A DNA stretch of 64,000 bases, from positions 310,001-374,000 of the forward strand of contig CBDAPN010000029.1 in NCBI GenBank assembly GCA_965198415.1. Reading direction: 5' to 3'. The translations under genes and the position numbers were made by a program. Each line of letters starts with the position of its first letter. The first letter of the stretch is position 1. Positions 37,608 to 45,753 of this stretch are shown in pieces. The notes under the pieces were generated by a model, which saw only the letters and a list, made by a program, of their open reading frames with translations, was not told where the DNA came from and did no database searches. The DNA comes from Endozoicomonas sp965198415. GTDB lineage: Bacteria > Pseudomonadota > Gammaproteobacteria > Pseudomonadales > Endozoicomonadaceae.

Positions 37608-38294
37608 GTGAATAAAACGTCATCATTTTATGGGCTTTTGTATAAACTGTTTTTCCTTTTAATCTTGAGCAATCCGTCGTCTGTTTTTGCAAATTATTAC
37701 GAATTCGACGATGAACAAGATCAGGATGACACTCCTCATCACTCTCATCACTCTCATCACTCCCACCACTCTGAGCATTCTGATCACCCTGATCATAACC
37801 CCGATCATAACCCTGATCATAACCCCGATCATCACCCTGGTCACCACCACCATCATCACCATCATCACCATCACCACCATCACCACCACCCTCATGGTCA
37901 TGTAGTCCATCACGGCGTTGAACACTCCTCTTTTTATTTGGATGTGGGTGCAATCAGTGGCAGAGGAACGGGTTCCGGAACTTGGCATGCCAGTTCCGAT
38001 GGCACCATTGTCATCCATGATAAAGCAACTATAAAAACTCGTTTCAGCTCCACAACGCTCACCACAAAGATCGAACTCTACCATGATGGAAAAAAATGGA
38101 CAGGAACTTCAACAACACTCGCCTGTGACGGCATCTGTACAGACATCATACGCAACAAGCCTAAAAAAGTTTACAACATTAGTGTGAATGTTAATAAAGA
38201 AGATGTTGGTCAGATAACATACAAGATCAATCAATACTCTCCCGCCGGCACGGCAGTCACAGAGGCAACTTACCACCTGACCGGTAAGAGCTGA
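37608..38294 (+). CDS. Secreted protein with histidine-rich insertion (paralogue of next gene)
   Basis: 228 residues from a GTG at 37608, supported by AGGA about 10 bases upstream and by the identical arrangement of the next gene. Order: signal peptide (MNKTSSFYGLLYKLFFLLIL, cleaved about residue 26-28 near VFA), an acidic and histidine-rich insertion at about 30-100 (HHSHHS repeats, DHNPDHNPDHNPDHHPG, then sixteen consecutive His), and a beta-rich domain (HGVEHSSFYLDVGAISGRG onward) with two Cys in ACDGICTDI. The insertion is absent from the paralogue, and the domain aligns with residues about 35-165 there. Metal binding by the His tract is a reasonable inference (Zn, Ni or Cu); the domain itself is unrecognised. 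Confidence 0.75.
   Translation: MNKTSSFYGLLYKLFFLLILSNPSSVFANYYEFDDEQDQDDTPHHSHHSHHSHHSEHSDHPDHNPDHNPDHNPDHHPGHHHHHHHHHHHHHHHHPHGHVVHHGVEHSSFYLDVGAISGRGTGSGTWHASSDGTIVIHDKATIKTRFSSTTLTTKIELYHDGKKWTGTSTTLACDGICTDIIRNKPKKVYNISVNVNKEDVGQITYKINQYSPAGTAVTEATYHLTGKS
37736..37905 (+). repeat. Low-complexity tandem repeats encoding His-rich segment
   Basis: Successive arrays of TCACTC/CATCA-type units, 12-base units (CCCCGATCATAA, CCCTGATCATAA) and CAC/CAT triplets encode the histidine-rich insertion. The units are multiples of three, so the frame tolerates copy-number change. Confidence 0.85.
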
Positions 38295-38335
38295 TCTGAT
38301 TAATAAGCCAAACCATTAACAAGTCAACGCTTGTC

Positions 38336-38371
38336 GCATGTACGACGGTTAACGTTAACCGTCGTACATGC
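38336..38371. repeat. Perfect 36-bp palindrome between paralogues
   Basis: Two 18-base arms (GCATGTACGACGGTTAAC and its exact reverse complement) abut with no spacer. It lies 42 bases after the His-rich gene and 126 bases before its paralogue. It could act as a terminator hairpin, but there is no T tract, so a protein-binding or cruciform role is equally open. Confidence 0.85.
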
Positions 38372-38497
38372 CCGATTATGCTACTCTCGTGCACAACACC
38401 TAAAACAGCTATTTAAAATTAATATAAAAACCACCCTGTTTTTTCTGAACCATAGACCAAATTTTTCATCACATTCATCAGATAGGAAAAAACTGCC

Positions 38498-40063
38498 GTG
38501 AATAAAACTTCTTTAGTTTATGAGCTGTTGTATAAACTATTTTTCCTTTTAATCCTGAGCAAAGCGTCATTTACCTTTGCAGATAATTACAGCATTCATA
38601 GTGGCGTTGAACAATCCTCTTTTAGTGTTAACTTAGTTGGAATTAAAGGCAGTGGAACGGGCTCGGGAACTTGGTACAGCGAACCCGATGGCAGCATTGT
38701 CATCTATGATAAATCAACCATAAAAACTCGCTTCAGCACTACAAGGGTTTCTACAAAGGTCAAGCTCACCTTACATGGGACTAAGTGGAAGGGAACCACA
38801 ACAACTCTCGTCTGCTCCGGCACCTGTACTGACATAAGAATCAACATACCTAACACAGTTCACGACGTTGAAGTTCATCTTGATAAACACCATTTTGGTC
38901 AAATAAAACTCAAAACCGACAACATCACCCCCATTGGCAAATCAACCACAGAGGCAACATACAACCTAACCAGTAACGGTTACCTCTACATGATAAATGA
39001 CCTCGACAATACCATTTCAATTTTCAACACGGGAAAGTTGAGTGTTGTTAAATCAGGCATCAACTTAAATGCTTCGCACAAAAGCCAGCCAAAAAAAATG
39101 ACAGGTGATGCAAACCGTCAGTTGTTGTACATCGCAGACGCTGAAAGTGAATCTGTGATCGTATTTTCAACCAAAGAAAACGCCGAAGTTGCCCGTGTTC
39201 ACGTGGCGGGCGCTGCCTCTGACGTTGCACTTGCAAACGACAACCGCAGGCTTTATGTCACACTAAAAGACAAAAGCAAAGTAGCAGTGCTCAACACCGA
39301 TTCGCGCACTCTGGAAAAATACATTGTTGTCGGTAGGGAGCCGGTCAGTATTGTAATCAAAGCCGATGGCGCCCGAGCCTTTGTAGCCAACTCGGCCAGT
39401 GATGATATTTCCATCATTGACCTTGGCAACCATGAGGTATCCAATACCATTAAAACGGATAAAAGCCCAACCTCACTGGACTTATCCCCCAACAGAACCA
39501 TGCTCTATGCTGTCTGCGAGGAAACCATTTTTGCCTACAACTTACAGACGCACACCAGTCACAGCATCACAGGAGTCAGTCATCCTGCTGAAATTATTTT
39601 TAGCACCAACGAATTAGCCTACGCTACCTCCAAAACACAGCAGCGGCTGTACGCTTTGGATGTAAATAAGCAAGCCGTCAGTCACTCCTATGAGCTGGAC
39701 GGTTTAACCACCAGTATTACTGCTTCTGCAGATAAATCTCTCCTATACATGACGCTGGCAAAAGACAATAAAACGACAGTAATCGTATTTGATACATCAA
39801 CCAACACGATCACCAGCGAATCCGACCCACTCCCCCATACCAGTTTTCATGGCATACACCTTGCACCTGTACCGACTGTGGGTCTGCTCAGAGTGCAAAA
39901 CTACGCTTGGGTCAACGTACACGGCAAATGCCATGAAGCCAACCATTCCGACGACGACAAATTCACTCTGTTACTGGCACAAAGGCATACCTGCAAAGCC
40001 GGTAGTGAATCTGTGCAGGTGTCAGCGGATTTAAATCAAAAACTGGGCAATGTTTTACCCTAA
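38498..40063 (+). CDS. Secreted YVTN-type beta-propeller protein
   Basis: 521 residues from a GTG at 38498 with AGGA upstream, the same start context as its paralogue. Order: signal peptide (MNKTSLVYELLYKLFFLLIL, cleaved about residue 28), a beta-rich domain at about 35-165 shared with the His-rich protein (FSVNLVGIKGSGTGSGTW, DKSTIKTRFS, CSGTCTDI), then a propeller at about 166-450 with blades such as RQLLYIADAESESVIVF, NRRLYVTLKDKSKVAVLN and ARAFVANSASDDISIID. The last about 60 residues hold two Cys (HGKCHE, RHTCKAG) and may form a small extra domain. YVTN propellers occur in surface proteins and in periplasmic scaffolds; the target is unknown. The upstream 100 bases match those of the paralogue, so the pair arose by duplication including the promoter. 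Confidence 0.8.
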   Translation: MNKTSLVYELLYKLFFLLILSKASFTFADNYSIHSGVEQSSFSVNLVGIKGSGTGSGTWYSEPDGSIVIYDKSTIKTRFSTTRVSTKVKLTLHGTKWKGTTTTLVCSGTCTDIRINIPNTVHDVEVHLDKHHFGQIKLKTDNITPIGKSTTEATYNLTSNGYLYMINDLDNTISIFNTGKLSVVKSGINLNASHKSQPKKMTGDANRQLLYIADAESESVIVFSTKENAEVARVHVAGAASDVALANDNRRLYVTLKDKSKVAVLNTDSRTLEKYIVVGREPVSIVIKADGARAFVANSASDDISIIDLGNHEVSNTIKTDKSPTSLDLSPNRTMLYAVCEETIFAYNLQTHTSHSITGVSHPAEIIFSTNELAYATSKTQQRLYALDVNKQAVSHSYELDGLTTSITASADKSLLYMTLAKDNKTTVIVFDTSTNTITSESDPLPHTSFHGIHLAPVPTVGLLRVQNYAWVNVHGKCHEANHSDDDKFTLLLAQRHTCKAGSESVQVSADLNQKLGNVLP

Positions 40064-40441
40064 GCAGAACTGCCCTGTGAATGAGATAACAGTAAAAGGC
40101 ACGCTCTTCAAAACCTGGGTACACGAAAATTGCGCGCCTGAGTAGTTAACCGTAAACCAACGACTGCAGCCGTATTGCGATATCGTCAGCGTCTCATCAT
40201 TAACATCTTGCATTGCGACTGCAACCGCTAAAGATAAGGTAAAATGAGGTGTTATGAACTGTTCAAATCCTTTTAAATACAGCAAACTACGCCGCCGATG
40301 GCCGGGTATCTGACGCTCTTTCATCAACACTTTTTATCGACAAGCAACAAAAAGCTAATGCACCACTTTTGCACAAAGTTGCACAACACCACGGCATCAA
40401 AATAACAAATCTTCAAGTCATAACTAAGGACAGGATTCTAT
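40064..40441. other. Intergenic region before yitT-like gene
   Basis: 378 bases. A 91-codon frame on the - strand (40055-40330) is open but has no Shine-Dalgarno sequence or known domain and overlaps the end of the propeller gene, so it is not called. The right end carries TAAGGA, the ribosome site of the next gene. Confidence 0.45.
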
Positions 40442-41062
40442 ATGGATAAACAACACAGCCTGCGAGAAAATCTGCTCGCCCTCGCACTGAGCAGCGCCTT
40501 GGTTTCACTGGGTGTCATCTTCTTCAATAAGGCGGGCTTACTTAGCGGTGGAACTGCGGGTCTGGCGATCTTTCTCACTAAAGTCAGCAGCTTTAGTTTT
40601 GGACAGATATTTTTTGCCCTAAACTTGCCCTTTTATATTCTCTCCATCACTCAGATGGGGTGGCGTTTTACCATCAACACCTTCATAGCGGTGTCCATAC
40701 TCTCCCTGACGGTTGACCACCTGCACCACGTCATCGAAATTGCCCACATTGACCCATTTTACGCGGCACTGATTGGCGGCGGCCTGATTGGTGTCGGCAT
40801 GCTAATGATTTTCCGCCACAACATGAGCCTTGGTGGATTTAACATTCTCGCCCTGTTTTTGCAGGAGCGCTTTGGTATTAGGGCCGGTAAGGTACAAATG
40901 GCGCTTGATTGCAGTATCGTCGTCTTATCGCTGTTTGTGGTTGATGTTACGCTGATCATGTTCTCGATCATTGGAGCCGTGGCCACCAACCTGATTCTGG
41001 CCATGAACCACAAGCCCGGCCGTTACCGACCAACCGCTGTTGGCATAACCGATACGCCTTGA
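40442..41062 (+). CDS. YitT family membrane protein
   Basis: 206 residues with five or six membrane segments. The family pattern is clear: SSALVSLGVIFFNKAGLLSGG near residues 18-38 with GGTAGLAIFL, NLPFYILSITQMGWRFTI around 60-77, GGGLIGVGMLMIFRHNMSLGG around 117-137 and the final AVATNLILAMN. YitT-type proteins are inner-membrane proteins of unproven transport function. The family is often longer with a C-terminal cytosolic DUF2179 domain; that domain is absent here, so this is the short form. AGGA lies about 10 bases before the ATG. It stands alone, followed by the MFS gene on the same strand 200 bases later. Confidence 0.85.
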   Translation: MDKQHSLRENLLALALSSALVSLGVIFFNKAGLLSGGTAGLAIFLTKVSSFSFGQIFFALNLPFYILSITQMGWRFTINTFIAVSILSLTVDHLHHVIEIAHIDPFYAALIGGGLIGVGMLMIFRHNMSLGGFNILALFLQERFGIRAGKVQMALDCSIVVLSLFVVDVTLIMFSIIGAVATNLILAMNHKPGRYRPTAVGITDTP

Positions 41063-41266
41063 TAAGTTGCGAGTATTTTTCTCCTCAACATTCTGCCCCT
41101 ACCGGCTGGGGAGACGTTATATTCTTGGGATATATCCGATACCAAAAGGCCGTTTAGGAACAACACCCCCGGCAATTCATCGCCAGAGTGAAAAAACGGA
41201 TTGCTTAAAAACCCATCTTGTTGCATTGTGCGCGTTTTTTTCACCGAATGGTTGTACCGGATTACC

Positions 41267-42475
41267 ATGCGACACCTCAGCCCTGAGAAGCACCCCACTG
41301 TTGTTTTGATCATTTTGACCCTGTTTGCGGTAGTGGGTCCTGTGTCAATTGATATTTTTACGCCGTCCCTACCCGCCATTACCGAATACTTTGGCACCAC
41401 AGCCGCCGTCGCCCAGTGGAGCGTCGGGCTTTTTATGCTGGGCTTTTGCCTCTCCATGCTGATTGTCGGCCCCCTTGCTGACCGCCTTGGGCGCAAGAAT
41501 ACCCTGCTGCTCGGTTACACCATTTACCTTGGTGCCACTGCCGCCACATTACTGACCGACAGCATTTTCATCTTCATTGGCGCCCGATTTATACAGGCAA
41601 TTTTTGGCTGTTTTGGTACGGCGATTGCCCGCATCATCATTCGTGATTATTACCGGGATCAGCTGGAAGTAAAAATGCTCGCATACATCGGTGGCTGTCT
41701 GACCATCGCACCGATGGCTGCGCCCATTGCAGGTGGCTATCTGCAAGAGTTTGCGGGTTGGGAATATAGCTTCTATGTCATGGCTGCCATGGCCATCATC
41801 GCCATTGGCGCACTGACGCTATTACCTGAAAAAAAACCTGCGCCCATAACCCGCAACGAAGTATCAATTCTTGCCAGTTACAAGGCGGTGCTGAGCGATG
41901 AGCGCTACCTGCGCTTTACCATTGCCGCTGGCACCGCTTTTGCCGGCGCTTTTGTTTTTGTTGCTGCCGGTTCTTTTGTCATCATCGGCCAACTGGGCCT
42001 CTCGCCTGCCCACTACGGCTACCTGTTTGCCATTGCCATTGCCAGTTATCTGCTCAGTGCCTCCCTTGGCCCGAAACTGATAGCCAATATGAGCAAAAAA
42101 CAGAGCACCCGGATGGCTGGCGGATTACTGATCGCAGGCGCCTTGGTCTCTCTCATCAGCAGTCTGTTCAGTGGCGGAGAATCTATTGGCGGCTATGTTG
42201 CGGGCGTGGTCATCTATGAAGCCGGGCTTGGGATATTTATGCCCCTGTGCCAATCCAGAGCTACGGAGCATATGAAGGAGAACATTGGCACGGCTGGCGG
42301 CCTGATCTTTTTTATCGAAATGCTGCTGGCGACGCTCATCAGTGCTCTGGTCAGTTTGCTGCCGCTTGCGGGCACGCTGTCGCTGTCAGTCATTACTCTT
42401 ATTGCGGTAACCGTTTCTGGCCTATGCCTGCTGAAACAGGGCGACACCGCCAAAATGACTCAACAGGGCGCTTAA
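41267..42475 (+). CDS. Bcr/CflA-type MFS drug efflux transporter
   Basis: 402 residues from the ATG at 41267; a longer TTG-initiated frame to 41201 is less likely because the family starts just before the first helix. Twelve membrane segments are predicted. VGPVSIDIFTPSLPAI is the helix-1 signature of the Bcr/CflA branch of drug:H+ antiporters (DHA1 family), and GPLADRLGRKNTLLLG is MFS motif A in the loop after helix 2. Bcr/CflA members export bicyclomycin, chloramphenicol or sulfonamides, but the substrate cannot be read from sequence. The following dCMP deaminase starts 95 bases downstream on the same strand and may share its transcript. Confidence 0.88.
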   Translation: MRHLSPEKHPTVVLIILTLFAVVGPVSIDIFTPSLPAITEYFGTTAAVAQWSVGLFMLGFCLSMLIVGPLADRLGRKNTLLLGYTIYLGATAATLLTDSIFIFIGARFIQAIFGCFGTAIARIIIRDYYRDQLEVKMLAYIGGCLTIAPMAAPIAGGYLQEFAGWEYSFYVMAAMAIIAIGALTLLPEKKPAPITRNEVSILASYKAVLSDERYLRFTIAAGTAFAGAFVFVAAGSFVIIGQLGLSPAHYGYLFAIAIASYLLSASLGPKLIANMSKKQSTRMAGGLLIAGALVSLISSLFSGGESIGGYVAGVVIYEAGLGIFMPLCQSRATEHMKENIGTAGGLIFFIEMLLATLISALVSLLPLAGTLSLSVITLIAVTVSGLCLLKQGDTAKMTQQGA

Positions 42476-42569
42476 ATCTGGTAACATTTGCTGTGACTGC
42501 AAAGCAGTGGCAACAAATAGCGCGGGATCACCCCGTAACCTGAACACCTTTACCAAATCATTATCAATT

Positions 42570-43007
42570 ATGAGCGATACCGTTTACATGGAGATGGCCC
42601 ACTCACTGGCCAAGCTGTCAAAGTGTGTGCGCCTGCAAGTGGGTTGCCTCTTGGTGAAAGATGGCCGGGTACTGTCCACCGGGGTCAATGGCACCCCTTC
42701 AGGCTATACCAACTGTAATGAAGCCGAATATGAAGAGCACCACGCCTGGTCCTTGCGGCACGAGATACACGCCGAACTTAATGCCGTGATCTGGGCCGCC
42801 AGGCTCGGCACCCCCATTGAAGGCGCCACCGCTTACGTAACCCATAGCCCCTGCGACCAATGCACCAAAAACCTGCTGGCAGCGGGCATCGCCCGCATCG
42901 TTTACGACATCCAATACGACCGCAACCCCCAAGAGGAACTCTCCCAATTTTGCCGCGAAAATGGCGTAGCTATTGAACAGGTGTCCTTGACATCCTCCCC
43001 GACCTAA
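42570..43007 (+). CDS. Deoxycytidylate deaminase with IS-derived C-terminus
   Basis: 145 residues from the ATG at 42570. Cytidine/deoxycytidylate deaminase motifs are complete: H67 and E69 in HEIHAELNAVIWAA, and PCDQC with C95 and C98, giving the zinc site and catalytic Glu. GVNGTPSGYTNCNE matches the dCMP deaminase / ComE-protein-2 branch. It converts dCMP to dUMP for thymidylate synthesis. The last five residues (TSSPT) and the TAA stop lie inside the end of an inserted IS200/IS605-type element (TGACATCC...CCCCGACC from 42988), so the native C-terminus was replaced. All active-site residues are upstream, so activity is likely kept. Confidence 0.88.
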   Translation: MSDTVYMEMAHSLAKLSKCVRLQVGCLLVKDGRVLSTGVNGTPSGYTNCNEAEYEEHHAWSLRHEIHAELNAVIWAARLGTPIEGATAYVTHSPCDQCTKNLLAAGIARIVYDIQYDRNPQEELSQFCRENGVAIEQVSLTSSPT

Positions 43008-43360
43008 AGGACGGGGATTCCAAGATCGCTCTCAGAACCTTCCTGCTTCAACACGCCTTCCCTAGATAGCGGCTGTTAGACCGCGCCCCCCCGTTCCAGT
43101 AGCTCCACAGACTAACCCCGCCAGTCCGGCGGTTTTTATATTCTTGGCTGCATTAATGTCTCTGTCGTGGTGGGCATTGCACACAGGGCAATCCCACTCC
43201 CGAATAGACAACGGCAGACTTTCATTAACAAACCCACAGCCAGAACAACGCTTGGAGCTAGGAAAGAATCGGTCTATTTCCGCTATAGTACGATCCGCCC
43301 AGTGGGCTTTGTACTTTAACTGTCGGACAAACTCTCCCCAGTTAGCATCAGAAAAAATAA
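42988..43360 (-). mobile_element. IS200/IS605-type relic, right end plus TnpB tail
   Basis: The element is read on the - strand. Its right end at 42988-43090 (TGACATCC, hairpin 42997-43016 with arms CCCCGACC / GGACGGGG) is nearly identical to the right end of the element at 25900-26720. It keeps only the C-terminal part of tnpB and breaks off at 43361, exactly where an inverted repeat begins. Confidence 0.75.
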
Positions 43361-43367
43361 AGGACAC
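43062..43367 (-). pseudogene. tnpB: TnpB C-terminal fragment
   Basis: 101 codons. It covers DANWGEFVRQLKYKAHWADRT, the zinc finger CSGCGF...CPVC and the last RuvC motif DRDINAAKNI. The entire N-terminal half, including the first RuvC aspartate, is missing; the apparent start MSFIF is chance sequence at the truncation point. It is very similar to the same region of the copy at 26018-26632, including CGATGT-type end residues (GLAGLVCGATGT). Confidence 0.8.
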
Positions 43368-43398
43368 CCAAAAATCAGTTCTTAACAGTGGGTGTCCT
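43361..43398. repeat. Inverted-repeat element, copy 1
   Basis: Arms AGGACACCC / GGGTGTCCT (9 bp, perfect) flank a 20-base interior containing AAAAATCAGTTCTTAACAGT. It sits exactly at the truncation point of the TnpB relic. A diverged copy lies at 44424-44462. It could be an IS end, a MITE-like remnant or a terminator. Confidence 0.6.
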
Positions 43399-43670
43399 GA
43401 AATTGCTGTTTACTGGGTTCTGACTTTAGCGATCATAGTGTGTTTTTTCTGCCGAGTGTAGCAAATCACTTTTAATCACTGACGACGTTATTTTCTGTTA
43501 ATATTTCCTTTAATTCAAAACAAGAAGCGCCCTTTCTTATTATTATTTCTTTAACTTTATATAGCAACGTAGACGAATCAGCGGATGCTATGCAATCGCT
43601 GATTTAAACCGAATGCAAACTTAAGAGGGTTTTTCCAGCGGTGAGGAGTTGAAATTCTAGCGAAAATACA

Positions 43671-43990
43671 TCAATTCAGTTTGATTTCAATACCGTTTGC
43701 ACTAGTCACTGTCAACCTATTACTGCTGTTACTAGTTATGCTAAGACGCCCACTCTTAGCAGCAGGCTTACAGTACTCAAACTGAGCTTTATGACTTTAC
43801 CGTGGGAGTCTTTTACAGTTACTTTAAAATAGAGCACACTGGACCTGAAACAACAGAAATGAAACTCTCTCTAGTCGTAAAGTTAATGACATTAATCAAC
43901 GGATATAAAAAATTACCTAAGCCCGCCACTTTATCAGTACCAAAAATACTTTAAGCCCTGTACTGCACGGTCGCAAAGAAACTCACTCAT
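43671..43990 (-). pseudogene. Decayed copy of the tandem secreted-protein family (opposite strand)
   Basis: No intact frame, but read on the - strand with at least two frame changes the family is recognisable. FHFCCFRSSVLYFKVTVKDS matches the FFCDFESTKVYFDI region of the intact copies; after a shift, FEYCKPAAKSGRLSITSN matches FEFYKGAGKDPHLSIT; and RLTVTSANGIEIKLN then a stop at 43671 matches the C-terminus of the array proteins. The 5' part (signal peptide) is not recognisable. Confidence 0.65.
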
Positions 43991-44423
43991 CAGATGGTTG
44001 TTTAGCTACTAACTTTCTAGCAGCCGCCAATGGTATGAAAAAAAGCCGCATCTTTTATCACCCTTAACAAGCCAAAGATTATGCTACACCTATCCTCTAT
44101 TTCAGCTAGCCACTAGCTTTGAGATGAGAAAATAAAACAATCATAGTACCAAAATACCTTAATGCAAGTGTTACTTCTCCACCTTGCTTTGCCTGCCCTA
44201 ATCGACGCTTGTGATATATTAAAAAACCTAATATAGAGAGCAGCAATGAGTCATCACAGAGGCGACCTCTGATTTGTAGAGTGTTGGTAGTTGATATTTC
44301 TTGATGGTGCTCTGATGCTCTGTGAAGTAAAGCTGAGATTCAAAATCTTATTTAGTTATATGAATTTTTAGCAATTCGTTATTAAAAATACAAATAAAAG
44401 ACACCAAAGGTTTTAAAATGGTA

Positions 44424-44462
44424 GAACACTAAAAATCAGCTCTCTTAAAGTGGATGTCTTGT
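44424..44462. repeat. Inverted-repeat element, copy 2 (diverged)
   Basis: The interior AAAAATCAGCTCTCTTAAAG and the right arm TGGATGTCTT resemble the element at 43361-43398; the left arm has degenerated. Confidence 0.45.
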
Positions 44463-44476
44463 ATGGTGTGAGTAAT

Positions 44477-44503
44477 ACTTGCCTTGCAGTATTTTAGTAC
44501 TAT
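44477..44503 (+). promoter_or_regulatory. Conserved 27-base upstream motif, copy 1
   Basis: The motif begins ACTTGCCTT and ends TACTAT, exactly 27 bases in all three copies (also 45557 and 51370). It lies 275 bases before array gene 1. The spacing between TTGCCT and TACTAT (13 bases) is too short for a standard sigma-70 promoter, so its role is unproven. Confidence 0.5.
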
Positions 44504-44751
44504 CATTAATTTGCTTTCTAAGGTGAAAATTAGCCTTCAGGCTAAAACTGAAGTAGCGAATAGGAATTATAGAATTCATGATTTGTTAAGTATGAAAAAG
44601 ATAGCGCCATAATTTTCATGCCACTGGCTATTGCCAAAAAATCAGCGGCTCAACAACTTATCGAATGGGTCAGATGTTACGGCCTTACATCACAGAGATT
44701 ATATCTATGAATCAATGCCACTCAAATTCACCACTGAAGAAAATCCTATTA

Positions 44752-45165
44752 ATGAAATTTCTACTTCCATTTTTAGCACTCACCTTCTTTCTTCCACTCT
44801 CTCAGGGAGTCAAAGCGTATAATGAATATCTCTATATCATCAATGATTTGGACATTCCGGTAATGGTACACAGCGCAGGCAAATTCTGCATATACGGCCC
44901 ATACCCAGAAAGTGCACATATTGCACCGCACACAAAAAAAACAATTACTCTCGACATCTCCAAGTCTTTTGCTAAGTGTTGGTGGATGAGCTCTAAAGCA
45001 TACTTTGGCCTAACTACAACAAACTTCCATGACAAAAAAAATCTCTCTATGTTTAAGTACTATAAAAAGCCTGGTAAAGATCCCTATATTACTTTACTTG
45101 ACGACCCGGATAACATAATGGCAGTGGAAAATTCTACAACGCTTCGCATCAAGCATCATAAGTAG
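44752..45165 (+). CDS. Array gene 1: small secreted protein
   Basis: 137 residues from the ATG at 44752; the frame extends upstream to 44665 but the signal peptide begins here (MKFLLPFLALTFFLPLSQG, cleaved near VKA, residue 22). The mature part has the family's cysteine pair, C46 (GKFC) and C76 (AKCWW), 29 residues between them. It also shows the family pattern YIIND.D near residue 29, the I.PH.K..I block near 57, and the end motif YYKKPGKDPYITLLDDP then LRIKHHK. It is the most divergent of the left-hand copies and stands apart from the rest, with its own upstream motif. Periplasmic or extracellular location is predicted; function unknown. Confidence 0.8.
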   Translation: MKFLLPFLALTFFLPLSQGVKAYNEYLYIINDLDIPVMVHSAGKFCIYGPYPESAHIAPHTKKTITLDISKSFAKCWWMSSKAYFGLTTTNFHDKKNLSMFKYYKKPGKDPYITLLDDPDNIMAVENSTTLRIKHHK

Positions 45166-45753
45166 ATTATCAAACGATAATCACCTATTCTTGACCGGCT
45201 CAATCAAACACTCTTATGACTTCGGCTTATAACAAGATTGAGCCATTCATACGTTACCTTTTGCCGCAATTTCTCTATCAAGCTGGGCTTTGATGAATAA
45301 GCTGACAGACAGAAAACCAATGTCTTTTTATTCATCGACCGGTTTATCTATTTCTACCTGAATGGTCGGATATCGACCATCGCAACAGCGTAACGGTCTG
45401 CAAAGCTGTCATTCGATTGTATTAAGTGCTGGGCAAGAAGTAGATCAGACCTGTACAACATTCTGGGGTTGAGCGATTACCTATTCCCGTAGCCTGTTTG
45501 GCTTTTATTCCATCAGAGCCAGTCACTATGGATACAAAATAAAATGTACGAACAGTACTTGCCTTTTCGCAACTCAATACTATTATAAAATTGTCTTATC
45601 ATCTGAAAACGATTGTTTCATACCTTTGGCTACTATTAGAAAGCCAGTTGCTCGACAACTCACCTGCTGAGTGCATTTTTCCGGCCTTGCATTGCAGGTC
45701 TTACCACTGTAGATCAATGCCATTAAATTTAACGACTGTAGAGAATTTCATCA
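45166..45753. other. Flank of array gene 1 and leader of array gene 2
   Basis: About 590 bases. The first part resembles the 3' flanks of the other copies (TTGACCGGCTCAATC versus CTGACCGGTTTGAAC). 45270-45345 resembles 52275-52345, downstream of array gene 11. The 27-base motif is at 45557-45583 and the conserved leader runs from about 45620 to the ATG. No other gene was recognised. Confidence 0.6.
45557..45583 (+). promoter_or_regulatory. Conserved 27-base upstream motif, copy 2
   Basis: The motif has the same length and ends as the copies at 44477 and 51370. It lies 197 bases before array gene 2, the first of nine closely spaced copies (2 to 10). None of the later intergenic spacers contains it, so it may drive the whole central run. 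Confidence 0.5.

Larger units (their letters stand above)
43991..44751. other. AT-rich intergenic region left of the array
   Basis: About 760 bases with no intact gene. It contains a diverged copy of the inverted-repeat element (44424-44462), the 27-base motif at 44477-44503 and, from about 44600, the leader homologous to those in front of the other array genes. Confidence 0.6.

Noticed and set aside
37736..37905. Possible CRISPR array
   Set aside because: The repeats are short, directly adjacent and in frame with a protein; there are no unique spacers and no cas genes in the window.
37588..37953. Long - strand and third-frame readings across the His-rich repeat region
   Set aside because: Repetitive triplets keep several frames open by chance; signal peptide and paralogue support only the + frame starting at 37608.
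40055..40330. - strand frame of 91 codons
   Set aside because: Overlaps the end of the propeller gene, lacks initiation signals and shows no family pattern.
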